A DNA stretch of 64,000 bases from Planctomycetota bacterium (GCA_028281445.1 JANQJW010000062.1:1-64000); one strand, 5' to 3'; shown: positions 41,750-51,570, numbered from the stretch's first letter. Made by a program: numbers and translations. Notes: generated by a model from the sequence alone, not told the origin.

Positions 41750-43624
41750 ATGGCACGCCTATCGGTCTTGCTCCTGCTCTTCCTCGTTCCGGCCTGCGGT
41801 GACGCCGGAATCGAAACGCCCGCACCCACGACGCCCACGCCCCCGACGCCCGACATCCGCGTGAACGCGGTCACGTTCAGCGACGAAACGGCGGCGGCCG
41901 GCATCGGCTACCAGGTCGTCGACGTGCAGATGGTCGCCTCGGAGCGCGAGCTCATGGCCGGCGGTGCGGCTGCCGGCGACTTCGACGGCGACGACTGCGT
42001 CGATCTCTTCGTCACGCGCGTGGACGACACGCCGATCCTCTACAAGAACCTGGGCAACGGCACGTTCATGGACGTGTCCGTCGCGGCGGGCCTCACCGCC
42101 ATGACGGACGTCAAGTCCAACGGCGTAGCGTGCGGCGACATCGACAACGACGGGGACCTGGACGTCTATCTCTCGGGCATCAGCAGCCCGCGCAACTTCC
42201 TGCTGATCAACAACGGCAGCGCCGTCTTCACCGAAGAGGGCCAGGCGCGCGGCGCGGCCGTGGAGACGGTGGAGCAGCACTTCGGCTACGGCGTCGCGAT
42301 GGGCGACTACGACAAGGACGGATACCTGGACATCTCGGTCGTCGACTGGGGCAACACCAACGTGCTTTCGCACTCGCGTCTGCTGCGCAACCTGGGCGCC
42401 GCCATGCCCGGCCACTTCGAGGACAAGACGATCGACGCGGGCGTGGACATCAGCCAGAGTGTGGGCACGAGCCCCGTGCCGATCACCAACGGCAGCTATG
42501 CCTTCTCACCGCGGTTCACCGACCTGGACAACGACGGCAACCTCGACCTGATCATGGCCAACGACTTCCAGACCAGCCGCCTGTTCTGGAACAAGGGCGA
42601 CGGGACCTTCGAGGACGGCACGGTGGCAGCGGGCGTAGGCAGCGACGAGAACGGTATGGGCTCGACGGTGGGGGACTACAACCTCGACGGCCTGCTCGAC
42701 TGGTTCGTGACGTCCATCTACGACACGCAGGCCAACCGCTGCACCACGCTGCTCTGCAACTGGGGCGCGAGCGGCAATCGCCTCTACAAGAACGAGGGCA
42801 ATCGGATCTTCAGCGACGCGACGGACGCCGCCGGCGTACGCGACGGCGGCTGGGGCTGGGGCGCGTCGTTCTTCGACATGGACAACGACAGCGACCTCGA
42901 CCTGGTGATGACGAACGGGATTCCGTTCTCGCCGGGCCTCGCGCCGTTGTCGTCGCCGTACCGCACCGATCCCATGGCGCTCTGGCGCAACGACGAGGGC
43001 ACGTTCACCGAGGTCAGCACGCTCTCGGGCGTCCTCGACACGCAGATGGGCAAGGGCCTGCTCGTCTTCGACTTCGACAAGGACGGCGACCTCGACATCT
43101 TCGTGGTCAACAACGGCGGCACGCCCGTGCTCTACCGCAACAACGGTGGGAACAACTGGTCGTGGCTGCGAGTGAAGGTGATCGGCACGGCCTCGAATCG
43201 CGACGGCATCGGCGCGCGCGTCTCGGTCGTGCCGACGGCCGGTGCGCTTCCCCGGGTGCAGGAGATCGACGGCGGCAGCAACTACCTCGCGCAGAACGAA
43301 CGCACGGCGCACTTCGGTCTCGGCGAGAACGTTGCTGCGGCATTCTCGGTCGACGTGGCGTGGCCGCTGGGCATGCCGCAGGCCTTCACGAACCTCAAGG
43401 CGAACCGCGAGTATTACGTCGTCGAGAACAAGGGGCTCGTGGGGGACCTCGACGGCAACGGCACGCTCGACGGCGACGACGCGACGGCGCTCGCGCTCTT
43501 CATCGCGGACGCGGGCATGTACATGGCGATGTACCCGACCGTCGATGCGGATGTCATCGGCGACATCGACCGCGACGGCGATGTCGACGCCGACGACGAG
43601 ACGGCGTTGGCGAATCTGCTGTGA
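41750..43624 (+). CDS. FG-GAP/VCBS-repeat, ASPIC-domain lipoprotein with dockerin-like end
   Basis: The 624-residue product has a lipoprotein signal ending VPAC (cysteine at residue 16), then a Pro/Thr linker. Calcium-binding FG-GAP repeats follow, such as GDFDGDDCVDLFVTR, GDIDNDGDLDVYLSG, TDLDNDGNLDLIMAN and FDFDKDGDLDIFVV. The segment NRDGIGARVSVVPTAGALP with the hydrophobic IDGGSNYLAQNERTAHFGLG is the ASPIC/UnbV domain. The C-terminus GDLDGNGTLDGDDATALALF and GDIDRDGDVDADDETALANL is a duplicated calcium-binding pair like a type I dockerin. This combination is known in planctomycetes. It probably binds surfaces or partners outside the cell. Confidence 0.85.
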   Translation: MARLSVLLLLFLVPACGDAGIETPAPTTPTPPTPDIRVNAVTFSDETAAAGIGYQVVDVQMVASERELMAGGAAAGDFDGDDCVDLFVTRVDDTPILYKNLGNGTFMDVSVAAGLTAMTDVKSNGVACGDIDNDGDLDVYLSGISSPRNFLLINNGSAVFTEEGQARGAAVETVEQHFGYGVAMGDYDKDGYLDISVVDWGNTNVLSHSRLLRNLGAAMPGHFEDKTIDAGVDISQSVGTSPVPITNGSYAFSPRFTDLDNDGNLDLIMANDFQTSRLFWNKGDGTFEDGTVAAGVGSDENGMGSTVGDYNLDGLLDWFVTSIYDTQANRCTTLLCNWGASGNRLYKNEGNRIFSDATDAAGVRDGGWGWGASFFDMDNDSDLDLVMTNGIPFSPGLAPLSSPYRTDPMALWRNDEGTFTEVSTLSGVLDTQMGKGLLVFDFDKDGDLDIFVVNNGGTPVLYRNNGGNNWSWLRVKVIGTASNRDGIGARVSVVPTAGALPRVQEIDGGSNYLAQNERTAHFGLGENVAAAFSVDVAWPLGMPQAFTNLKANREYYVVENKGLVGDLDGNGTLDGDDATALALFIADAGMYMAMYPTVDADVIGDIDRDGDVDADDETALANLL

Positions 43625-43627
43625 CGC

Positions 43628-43707
43628 GGACGGGCACAAGGCCCGTCCCTACATGTCCTTGCATGTGCCTACGGAGAGACATGTAGGGGAGGGCCTCGTG
43701 CCCTCCC
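43628..43707. terminator. Paired-hairpin element between convergent genes
   Basis: Hairpin 1 (43,629-43,647) is GACGGGC-ACAAG-GCCCGTC. Hairpin 2 (43,688-43,707) is GGGAGGGC-CTCGT-GCCCTCCC. CCCTACATGT (43,647-43,656) and ACATGTAGGG (43,679-43,688) can also pair between them. It starts four bases from one stop codon and ends eight bases from the other. No U-tract follows, so termination is inferred from position and structure. It resembles the GTAGGGG family in its GTAGGGG core. Confidence 0.55.
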
Positions 43708-43714
43708 TCGTCGG

Positions 43715-45508
43715 TCAGTTCGCCGTCAAGTCGATCCGGCGCTCTGTACCCGGTTCCAACGGGACGGACATCTCGGGCAGGCGCGCATTGCTGCGGCGCG
43801 AGCGCTGCAGACCCGGCAGCTTCAGCCAGGCGACCTTGTCGCAGTCGGTGCGCACCCAGCCCGAGTACCGCGCCACGCGGGTGCCGTCGGTCTTGACGGA
43901 CCCGACGCGCGGGAACGTGGATCGGATGTAGCCGCTCTCCGTCTTCGGGAGACCGCGGTGCTCGAGCACGAGCGCGGGCGGGGCGGGGTACTCCTCGGGG
44001 AAGACCACGACGAAGGACATGCGGCCCCGGCTCGGGATCTGCACGGTCGCCTCACGACAGGTGTCGGGGATCAGCGGGCTGCCAATGACCTGAAGCCCGT
44101 CGGCGAACACGACACGCGCGTGCGTGCCGGCCGGCGGGGGATAGCGCACCCAGCCGCTGCTGTTCGTAACGCCTGTCCAGGTGTCGTCCATCGTCTTGCC
44201 CTTCACGGGCACCGCGTCTCCGGAGGCCTGGATGCGCACCGTCACGTTCGCTACGGGATTGCCCTCGGGGTCGACGACCTGGAGTTTCGTGCGCCGGGCG
44301 CGCTTCTTCCAGGCCGTCTTGGCGAGGCCGGGGCGCTCGTCGCCCGTCAGGGCGTGCAGGAAGGCGACGAGGTCCGTGACGTCCTGGTCGCTGCACTCGA
44401 ACGCCTTGAGGCGCTTGTCCTTGGCGGGGTCGTCGCCGCAGCCTTCCGCGTAGTAGCGCACGATGCCCTCGAGCGAGTCGATGTGGCCGTCGTGCAGGAA
44501 CGGACCGCGGCGTGCGACGTCGCGCAGCGTCGGCGTCTTGAATGCGCGGGTGTTCTTCGTGCCCGCGCCGAACGCGCCGTGCCCCTTGTCGATCGACTCG
44601 AGCGTCTCGGTCAGGCCGCTCTTCTCGTCGCGGTTGCGCCAGGCGCCGTGCCAGGCGACGCCGGTGTTGTGGAACTTGAAGTCGGAAAAGAGCGGCTTCG
44701 GGCCGTTGGAGATGTGGCACTCCGCGCAACCGGCACGGCCCTCGAAGAGCTGCATGCCCCGCTTGGCCGAGTCCGACATCGCGGTCTCGTCGCCAGCGCG
44801 GTAGCGATCGAACGGCGCTTCGGTGCTCTCGACCGAGTAGCAGTACGCGGCGAGGGCGAGCGTGATGGTGGCGAGCGTCGGCTCCTTCTTGCCGAACGCG
44901 GCCTTGAAGCCCTCCTCGTAGCGGCCGAGCTCCGCGAGCTTGGTGGGCACGTCGCTGTTGAAGTTGGTGAGCTGCAGGTCGCCCAGGAACGGCCGCGCGA
45001 ACGGCTTGCCGAACACGTCTCGCTTGCTCAACACCGGGTCACGCGGAGTGATGGGGCCGCGCGGGATGCGACGGTTGCCGCCCCAGAGGGACTGCGTCTG
45101 GTCGCCGATGCGGCGCGCGATCAGCTCCTCGACCGAGCTGAACTCCCCGTCCCAGTGCGCAGACGGGTTGAACACTGCGTCGATGATGGTCTGGCTGTGG
45201 CGGCGCGTGAGGCCGGTCTCGTCCGCGCTCAGCACGTCCGGATCCGAGAAGCCGTGCTCGGGCGCATGACAGTTCGAGCACGCATGGCGGCCGTGCTTGC
45301 TGAGCACGGGCTCGTAGAAGAGCCGCCGGCCGAGCTCGATGCGCGCCTCGATCTTCGGATTCAGCCGGGCCGCGCGTTCGGCAACGGTCTCGGCTGCCTT
45401 CTCACCAGCGTCCGCGGTGAGGGCGTCGACACCGAGTCCCACGCTGAGCAGCAGCGTCGCCAGCGCTGCCACGACCCACGGCTTCCGGCTTTCGAGGCGT
45501 TCCCGCAT
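43715..45508 (-). CDS. Di-heme cytochrome c peroxidase-like protein, array member 5
   Basis: The 597-residue product has an N-terminal signal/anchor (VVAALATLLLSVGLGVDALT) and a CcpA/MauG-type di-heme domain. Heme motif 1 is CSNCH (77-81), followed by HGFSDP; heme motif 2 is CAECH (261-265). The late PFLHDGHIDSLEGIVRYYAE is a CcpA/MauG hallmark. From about 405 there is an extension of about 190 residues with a beta-rich TKLQVVDPEGNPVANVTVRI, then LIPDTCREA, YSGWVRTD and a final RIDL. GGAGGT lies five bases before ATG 45508, which I prefer over the in-frame TTG 15 bases upstream. These enzymes act in the periplasm on peroxide or as electron-transfer modifiers. It is the last gene of the minus-strand array. 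Confidence 0.85.
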   Translation of the reverse strand: MRERLESRKPWVVAALATLLLSVGLGVDALTADAGEKAAETVAERAARLNPKIEARIELGRRLFYEPVLSKHGRHACSNCHAPEHGFSDPDVLSADETGLTRRHSQTIIDAVFNPSAHWDGEFSSVEELIARRIGDQTQSLWGGNRRIPRGPITPRDPVLSKRDVFGKPFARPFLGDLQLTNFNSDVPTKLAELGRYEEGFKAAFGKKEPTLATITLALAAYCYSVESTEAPFDRYRAGDETAMSDSAKRGMQLFEGRAGCAECHISNGPKPLFSDFKFHNTGVAWHGAWRNRDEKSGLTETLESIDKGHGAFGAGTKNTRAFKTPTLRDVARRGPFLHDGHIDSLEGIVRYYAEGCGDDPAKDKRLKAFECSDQDVTDLVAFLHALTGDERPGLAKTAWKKRARRTKLQVVDPEGNPVANVTVRIQASGDAVPVKGKTMDDTWTGVTNSSGWVRYPPPAGTHARVVFADGLQVIGSPLIPDTCREATVQIPSRGRMSFVVVFPEEYPAPPALVLEHRGLPKTESGYIRSTFPRVGSVKTDGTRVARYSGWVRTDCDKVAWLKLPGLQRSRRSNARLPEMSVPLEPGTERRIDLTAN

Positions 45509-45593
45509 CGCGCACCTCCGCAAATGTCGCTGACCCCACTATAGGAACGCCTGCGACCGGCGCACGCAGCGATCTGTATCTTGCGGGAGACTC

Positions 45594-47447
45594 CTACTTG
45601 AAGCGATAGCTCCGTAGATCGAGATCCATGGCCTCCGGGCGCAGAACGATGCGGATCACCGCGGGCTTGCCGCCGCGTACGGGATCCAGGAGGTTCGGCA
45701 ACTCGAGAGCCACGAGCTCGGAGCGCTCCGAGCGGACCCACCCTTCGTACGTCGCTCGGTAGCCCGTCGCGACCTTCTCATGGCCGATGCGATAGGCGCG
45801 CGTGACGACGTCGGCGTTCCTCATGTGACGGAACGGAAGCACGGTCGGCATGTCCGCGTAGCGCCGGAAGAGCACGTGGAAGACCGCACGGCCCGCCACG
45901 TCCAGCTCGACGAACGCCTGGCGGGAGGTGTCCGGGATCAACGCGCCGCCGAACGGATCGGTGTCGTTCACGAGCCGTAGCCGGGTGTGCGTGCGGTCCC
46001 CGGAGTCGAACTCCAGGACGCCGTCCTCGTCCGTCCTCGCGATCCGCACATGGCGCGGCACCGTCTTTCCAACCGGGAGCGTGTCGCCTTCCGGCGTCAG
46101 CTCCACGCGCGCGAGCCCCAGGGGCTTGCCCCTGCTCGTGCTCACGACCACGCGGGTCGTGTTCACCCGCCGGCGCCAGACCTTGGTTGCCAAGCCGGGG
46201 CGCTCCTCGCCACTCAACGACTCCAAGAACGCAACGAGGTCCGCTAGGTCCTGATCCGTCGCCTCGAAGGGGACGAGGCGCGAGTCCTGGGTCGGGTCTT
46301 CGTCGCAGCCGCCGTTCGCGTAGTAGCGCACGACCGCTTCGAGCGTCTTGAGCGAACCGTCGTGCATGTACGGCGGGCGCTTGGCGACGTCCCGGAGCCC
46401 CGGCGTCTTGAAGTGGCGGTCGAGGGACTCGACGCCCGCCTTCGGACCGCGTCCGTTGTCCGCGAGCAGCGCGATCGGGCCCACAGCGCGAAGCCACTTC
46501 ACGTTGTCCTTGTGCAGCCGGGCGGCGATCTTCGGGTGGTTCAACGCCGAGGCCAGGAGCTTCAGCTGCTTGGCGTCGTGCTGCCGGTGTACGCCGCGCC
46601 AGGCGATGCCCGTGTTGCGGAACCGGTAGTCCGTGAACACCGGACGCTCGCCACGGATCGTGTGGCACTGGACGCAGCCGGCCCGTCCACGGAAGAGCGC
46701 CAGACCACGCCGCGCAGGAATGGAGAGCACACCGGGGTCGCCGCGCATGTGGCGGTCGATCGGTGCCTCCGTGCTCTCGACCGAATGGCAGTAGGCTTCG
46801 ATGGCCTCGGCCATGCGCTCGATCGTGACGTCCGGGCTGCCGTAGGCCGCGAGGAAGGCCTCCTTGTAGAAGCCGTGCGCGTGGATGCGCTTCGCCACCG
46901 CCTCCGTATGCGCCACCTGCACGACGGGCGGTGACGCCTTCGCGTGCAGGAAGGTGATCAACTCCGGCTTGATCGCGACCTGCTCCACGAGGTCCGCTTC
47001 GAGCGTCGGCAGCTGCGAGGGCACCTGGGGAGCCGGCCGCCACGGGCTGTTGACTACCGACGTGCCGATGCGTTTCGTGACCAGCTCCGCGACACTGCCG
47101 AACTCGCCATCCCAGTGCGCCGTCGGGTTGCGGCCACTGTCGAGAATCGTCTGGCTGTGTCGCGTCGTGACGCCGACGTCATCGAGGCTCAGGCGCTTCG
47201 GGTCGGAGTAGCCGTGATCCGGATCGTGGCACGAGGCGCACGAACGCTGGCTCGAGGGACTCGCAACAGGATCGAAGAACAGCCGCCGTCCGAGCTCGAT
47301 CTGGGCTTCGAGGTCCTCGACGAAGTCGTCGCGGCCTCCTTGGGCGGGCCGTGGTGCGAGTACCAGACCCAACAGCAACAGGGTTGCGAGCAACACAATG
47401 CGAAGCGCATGGCGCTTCCGACGGACCTCTCTCTCGACACACCGCAT
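45594..47447 (-). CDS. Di-heme cytochrome c peroxidase-like protein, array member 4
   Basis: The 617-residue paralogue has an N-terminal hydrophobic segment (IVLLATLLLLGLVLAPRPAQ). Heme motifs are CASCH (70-74) and CVQCH (258-262). The block RPPYMHDGSLKTLEAVVRYY is followed by a glycine-rich NGGCDEDPTQD. The C-terminal extension keeps YEGWVRSE and a final DLDLRS, but its conserved PDTC motif is PDTS here. It has a region of about 60 residues between the heme blocks that differs strongly from its neighbours. The array neighbours lie 61 and 85 bases away on the same strand. Its sequence divergence suggests a different partner or substrate. Confidence 0.85.
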   Translation of the reverse strand: MRCVEREVRRKRHALRIVLLATLLLLGLVLAPRPAQGGRDDFVEDLEAQIELGRRLFFDPVASPSSQRSCASCHDPDHGYSDPKRLSLDDVGVTTRHSQTILDSGRNPTAHWDGEFGSVAELVTKRIGTSVVNSPWRPAPQVPSQLPTLEADLVEQVAIKPELITFLHAKASPPVVQVAHTEAVAKRIHAHGFYKEAFLAAYGSPDVTIERMAEAIEAYCHSVESTEAPIDRHMRGDPGVLSIPARRGLALFRGRAGCVQCHTIRGERPVFTDYRFRNTGIAWRGVHRQHDAKQLKLLASALNHPKIAARLHKDNVKWLRAVGPIALLADNGRGPKAGVESLDRHFKTPGLRDVAKRPPYMHDGSLKTLEAVVRYYANGGCDEDPTQDSRLVPFEATDQDLADLVAFLESLSGEERPGLATKVWRRRVNTTRVVVSTSRGKPLGLARVELTPEGDTLPVGKTVPRHVRIARTDEDGVLEFDSGDRTHTRLRLVNDTDPFGGALIPDTSRQAFVELDVAGRAVFHVLFRRYADMPTVLPFRHMRNADVVTRAYRIGHEKVATGYRATYEGWVRSERSELVALELPNLLDPVRGGKPAVIRIVLRPEAMDLDLRSYRFK

Positions 47448-47508
47448 GGCACTCTCCCAGCCGGATCGGTACAGGGTGAAACGGTGCGCGAACGCGGTCG
47501 GTTCGTCG

Positions 47509-49488
47509 CTAGCGCATGAAGCTCTTCACGTCGACACGCATGACGCGGCCGTGCCGAAACACGAGCGGGATGCGTAGGGGAGTCTTGTCCCTAGCACGCG
47601 GCACGTGCAACAGCACCTGCTTGTCCACGTCGGTGCGTACCCAACCCTCATAGTGTGCCTCGACACCATGGGTCTTGCGTTCGATTCCGGTCCTTGCGAG
47701 GTGCGTTTCGAGCGACGGCTGCACGCCGTCGGTGGTCACGCGCCGGAAGTCGCTCGACCTGTGATGAACCACGAGGGTCTTCGGAATCTCAGACGTAAGC
47801 GGGAACGTCGCGATGATCTTGACACGGCCCTCGACCGGCATGACCGCGAGCGTCTCCTTGCACGTGTCGGGTACGAGAAGCCCGCCCTCCGGGTCTGCGT
47901 CGTGTTCTAGGCGCACGCGCGCGTGCGTGGACGCAAGCGGTGCGAACGTGATCCAACCCTCCTCGTCGGTTCGCAGCGTGATCGACGCGTGCGCGCCTTC
48001 GCCCGGGAGTGTGTCGCCGCCGGGCGTGACGACGACTCGCACGTCGGTGAGCGGAACGCGATCGCCGTTCACGATGCGCACCTGGTGGGACGCGGCGCGC
48101 CAGTCCCACGCCGTGGGCGCGAGGCCCGCGCGCGTCTCGCCGGTGAGCGTGTCGAGGAACGCCACGAGGTCCTTGACGTCCTGTTCGCTCGCCTCGAAGC
48201 CCTTCAGGCGCTTGTCCAGGCCCGGGTCCTCGTCGCAGCAGCCGTCCGCGTAGTAGTTGACGACGTCTTCGAGCGTGCGCAGCGAGCCGTCGTGCATGTA
48301 GGGGGGCCGCAGAGCCACGTCGCGCAGCGTCGGCGTCTTGAAGTGGCGTTCGTCGCTGGGGTTCTTGGTGCGGTCCGCCCGGCCGCGGTCGGCCAGCAGC
48401 TGCACGGGCCCTTGGAGGGGGCCGAGCCGGGACTTGGCTCGCTTGCGGATGCGGGAAGAGACCTGCTTGAGGCGGATGTCCTCGAGCAGCATCCCCAGCC
48501 GCTCGATCTGCTGCTCCGGGTGCTCGCGCCGGACCTTGGCCCACGCGATCCCCGTGTTGTGGAACGCGTAGTCCGTGAAACGCGGCTTGCCGCCGGCTTC
48601 ACGCATCGTGTGGCACTCGATGCAGCCCGCGCGCCCCTTGAACAAGGACAGCCCACGCTTGGCCGACTCGCTGATGGCGTCCTCCTGCCCGCTCAGGTAG
48701 CGCTCGATGGGGGCCCGCGTCGCCTCGACCGTCTTGCAGTAGGCCTCGATGGCGGTTGCGATGCGCTCCGTGGTGACGCCCGCTGTGCCGAATGCGGCCT
48801 GGAAGGCCTCGGCGTAGAGGCCCTTCGTGTGGATACGGCGCGGCACGCGCTGCGACGTGCTGGTGAGCGTCGAGGGCGGCCGGAGGCGGCTATGGACGAA
48901 GGCCATCAGCTCGGGCGTGATCAACACGCGCGCCTTTTCGAACTTCGTGACCCGCACGGTGCCGTCGGCCAGTCGGTTGTGGGGATCGCGCGGGTCGAGG
49001 GTGCCGGAGTCTTCGAGCACGATGGGAGGCAGGGTGGGCGGCGCCGTCGGGCCGGATGCCCACAGGCTGCGCCGGGCGAGGCTGATGCGCTTGCTGACCA
49101 GCGCGGCGACCGTCTCGAACTCGCCGTCCCAGTGCGCCGACGGGTTGCGGGCGCCGTCGAGGATCGTCTGGCTCCGGCGCCGCGTGATGCCGAAGTCATC
49201 CGCACTCAGCGCCTCCGGGTCGGAGAAGCCGTGTTCGGGATCGTGGCAGGACGAGCACGCGCGTAGACCCGACGGGCTGGCGTGGGGCTCGAAGAACAGC
49301 CGGCGTCCCAGTTCGATGCGGGCCTCGCGTTGTGCAGGCGTGATCTTGTTCATCTGCCCCGGTGTGATGTCACCGGCGTCCGCACGCACGGCGAGCCCGG
49401 GTAGCAGCATGGCGGCCAGGATCAGGACCGCTGGCAACACGCACCCCGTCGTCCAGGCGGCTCGGCGAACGCGTTGCGTGTGCGACAT
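47509..49488 (-). CDS. Di-heme cytochrome c peroxidase-like protein, array member 3
   Basis: The 659-residue paralogue starts at ATG 49488, with AGGAG eight bases upstream, and a signal segment CVLPAVLILAAMLLPGLAVR. Heme motifs are CSSCH (78-82) and CIECH (289-293). The insert between the heme blocks is longer than in members 4 and 5. The block RPPYMHDGSLRTLEDVVNYY and the C-terminal LLVPDTCKETL, YEGWVRTDVDK and RVDVKSF keep the shared architecture. It ends 61 bases before member 4, and begins 16 bases after member 2 ends, so those two are likely co-transcribed. Confidence 0.85.
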   Translation of the reverse strand: MSHTQRVRRAAWTTGCVLPAVLILAAMLLPGLAVRADAGDITPGQMNKITPAQREARIELGRRLFFEPHASPSGLRACSSCHDPEHGFSDPEALSADDFGITRRRSQTILDGARNPSAHWDGEFETVAALVSKRISLARRSLWASGPTAPPTLPPIVLEDSGTLDPRDPHNRLADGTVRVTKFEKARVLITPELMAFVHSRLRPPSTLTSTSQRVPRRIHTKGLYAEAFQAAFGTAGVTTERIATAIEAYCKTVEATRAPIERYLSGQEDAISESAKRGLSLFKGRAGCIECHTMREAGGKPRFTDYAFHNTGIAWAKVRREHPEQQIERLGMLLEDIRLKQVSSRIRKRAKSRLGPLQGPVQLLADRGRADRTKNPSDERHFKTPTLRDVALRPPYMHDGSLRTLEDVVNYYADGCCDEDPGLDKRLKGFEASEQDVKDLVAFLDTLTGETRAGLAPTAWDWRAASHQVRIVNGDRVPLTDVRVVVTPGGDTLPGEGAHASITLRTDEEGWITFAPLASTHARVRLEHDADPEGGLLVPDTCKETLAVMPVEGRVKIIATFPLTSEIPKTLVVHHRSSDFRRVTTDGVQPSLETHLARTGIERKTHGVEAHYEGWVRTDVDKQVLLHVPRARDKTPLRIPLVFRHGRVMRVDVKSFMR

Positions 49489-49504
49489 GACAGCTGCTCC
49501 TGTT

Positions 49505-51349
49505 CTAGCGGTCACTCCTGAGATCGATGGGCGTGACGCGGCCCGGGCGCAGCACCGTGATCGTGGTGCCGTTGCTGCCGGGCAGCTCGAGCTTCACCTC
49601 TTGCGAGTTCCCGTAGCGGTAGGCCCATCCTTCGTAGGTGGCCTCCTGCTCACCGTCTTTGTCCACCTTCAGACTCGTGCGCGGGAACACGAACTTCCGC
49701 GCGTTGCCCTTCTTCGGGTCTCCGACGAAGACCAGCTCGTCAGGCGGGGTCTGATCGGAGCGCAGGCGCACGATGAACTTCGTGCCGTCGCTGACCATGA
49801 GCTCGAGGCGGGCTTCTTCGCACGTGTCGGGTACGAGCACGTCGCCCCCCGGATCTGCGTAGCCCGCGAGCTGCACGCGCGTGTGCGTGGTCGGCCCTGG
49901 CGCGAACTCGACGATGCCCTTCGCATCGGTGCGCACCAACCGAACCTTCGGCTCCGGGATCTCGCCGTCCACGGGAACCACGTCCCCTTCGGGCCGCAGG
50001 ATCACGGGCGCGTTCTTCATCGGCTTGCCGTACGCGTTGAAGAACCGCACGCGCTGGGTCTCGACGCGCGCCTCCCAGGCGTCCTGTGCCAGGCCCGGGC
50101 GTTCGTCTCCGCTCAAGGCCTCGAGGAACGCCACGAGGTCGGCGACGTCCCGGTCGCTCGCCTCGAAGCCCACCAGCTGCCCGCCGAGCCGCGCGTCGAG
50201 CAGCGGATCGTCCTGGCAGCAGCCCTTGGCGTAGTAGCGAACCACCTCTTCGAGGGTCTTCATGCGACCGTCGTGCATGTACGGCGGGCGCTTGGCGACA
50301 TCGCGCAGCGTTGGTGTCTTGAAGCGCCGCACCATGGCGCGTGTGTGCGTGCGTCGCCCGCGTCCGCGGTCGGCCAGGAGCTCGATCGGTCCGCGTACCC
50401 GTTCGAGGCCCTTTACGCGGAGCTGGAGTCGCGCGTCCTGCATGAGCTTGCCCATGAGCGCGACTTGGTCGGCTCCGTAGCGCGTCTCGACACCCGACCA
50501 CGCGATGCCCGTGTTGTGGAAGCGGTAGTCGGTGAACGCGGGACGCGTGCCTTCCATCGTGTGGCACTCGGCGCAGCCCGCGCGGCCGCGGAACAGCGCG
50601 AGTCCGCGCTTGGCCGCCTCGCTCAAGGCCGCCTTGTCGCCGTGGAGGTAGCGATCGATCGGCGCTTCCGTGCTCTTGACGGTCTTGCAGTAGGCCTCGA
50701 TCGCCTTGGCCATGCGCTCGACGGTGATCTTCGGCGACCCGAACGCCACCTGGAACGCGCGCTCGTAGCGCCGATGGACCGCCATGCGCTCGGCGACGCG
50801 TTCGGTCTCGAAGGTACGCACGGCCGGTGCGGTCGGCATCTTCGTCTTCACGAAGCGCACGACCTTGTTGTCGAATGTGACGAACCCGTCGGATTGCAGC
50901 GCCAGGGGCGGGAGCGTCACCGGGCTCGACGGCGCTGCTTGCCACGGGCTGACGCTGGAGCCGACGCGCTTGCGTACGAGCTGACGCACGTTGCGGAACT
51001 CGCCGTCCCAGTGCGCCGACGGGTTGTCCGCACTGTCGATGATGGTCTGGCTGTGCCGTGTCGTGATCCCGAAGTCGTCGGCGCTCAGACGCTTGGGGTC
51101 GGAGAAGCCGTGGTTCGGATCGTGGCACGAGGCGCACGCCCGCAGGCCCGAGGGGCTGGCGTCCGGCTCGAAGAAGAGCCGCCGTCCGAGCTCGATGCGC
51201 GCGTCACGTTGCGCGCGGGTGACCGTGTCCGCGTCCGCGGTCGCGCCGTCGGGCGCCACGAACGCCGTTGCGGCAAGCAGCAGCAGGCCTGGCAGGATCC
51301 AGCTCCCGCGGATTCGAGGGCGACGGATCTCGTGCGCGGCGTGCGTCAT
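49505..51349 (-). CDS. Di-heme cytochrome c peroxidase-like protein, array member 2
   Basis: The 614-residue paralogue has a signal segment WILPGLLLLAATAFVAPDGA. Heme motifs are CASCH (72-76) and CAECH (259-263). It has RPPYMHDGRMKTLEEVVRYY, then the C-terminal VLVPDTCEEARLEL, TYEGWAYRYGNSQEVKLELP and a final PIDLRS. The motif YEGWV is YEGWA here. The upstream region of about 220 bases (51,350-51,570) is the largest spacer in the array and may hold a promoter, but I see no clear -10 box next to the ATG; GGAGAG lies just upstream and can serve as ribosome site. Confidence 0.85.
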   Translation of the reverse strand: MTHAAHEIRRPRIRGSWILPGLLLLAATAFVAPDGATADADTVTRAQRDARIELGRRLFFEPDASPSGLRACASCHDPNHGFSDPKRLSADDFGITTRHSQTIIDSADNPSAHWDGEFRNVRQLVRKRVGSSVSPWQAAPSSPVTLPPLALQSDGFVTFDNKVVRFVKTKMPTAPAVRTFETERVAERMAVHRRYERAFQVAFGSPKITVERMAKAIEAYCKTVKSTEAPIDRYLHGDKAALSEAAKRGLALFRGRAGCAECHTMEGTRPAFTDYRFHNTGIAWSGVETRYGADQVALMGKLMQDARLQLRVKGLERVRGPIELLADRGRGRRTHTRAMVRRFKTPTLRDVAKRPPYMHDGRMKTLEEVVRYYAKGCCQDDPLLDARLGGQLVGFEASDRDVADLVAFLEALSGDERPGLAQDAWEARVETQRVRFFNAYGKPMKNAPVILRPEGDVVPVDGEIPEPKVRLVRTDAKGIVEFAPGPTTHTRVQLAGYADPGGDVLVPDTCEEARLELMVSDGTKFIVRLRSDQTPPDELVFVGDPKKGNARKFVFPRTSLKVDKDGEQEATYEGWAYRYGNSQEVKLELPGSNGTTITVLRPGRVTPIDLRSDR

Positions 51350-51570
51350 GGCAGCTCTCCCCGGGCCGACACACCTACCAACGCAGCGTCAGCCACTGTG
51401 GTTCGAAGAAAGCAGGGCCCAGGCCCTGCGGGAAAATGCCTCGTCGCGAGCCTGACGAGACCGAAGCGAGCCGTAGGCACGGCGAGCGGTTCTGGCCGCA
51501 GGCGTGCGAGTCGGGCCCCGGCGTAGCGAGAGGATCGTCAGGCGCAGTAGAGGCGCTTTTCACTCAGGGC
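51350..51570. other. 221-base spacer between array members with a short palindrome
   Basis: The only structure I see is a palindrome, GCAGGGCCCAGGCCCTGC, at about 51,413-51,430, with flanking G-rich sequence. No gene is supported; the small open frames here lack any start signal or similarity. Confidence 0.35.
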
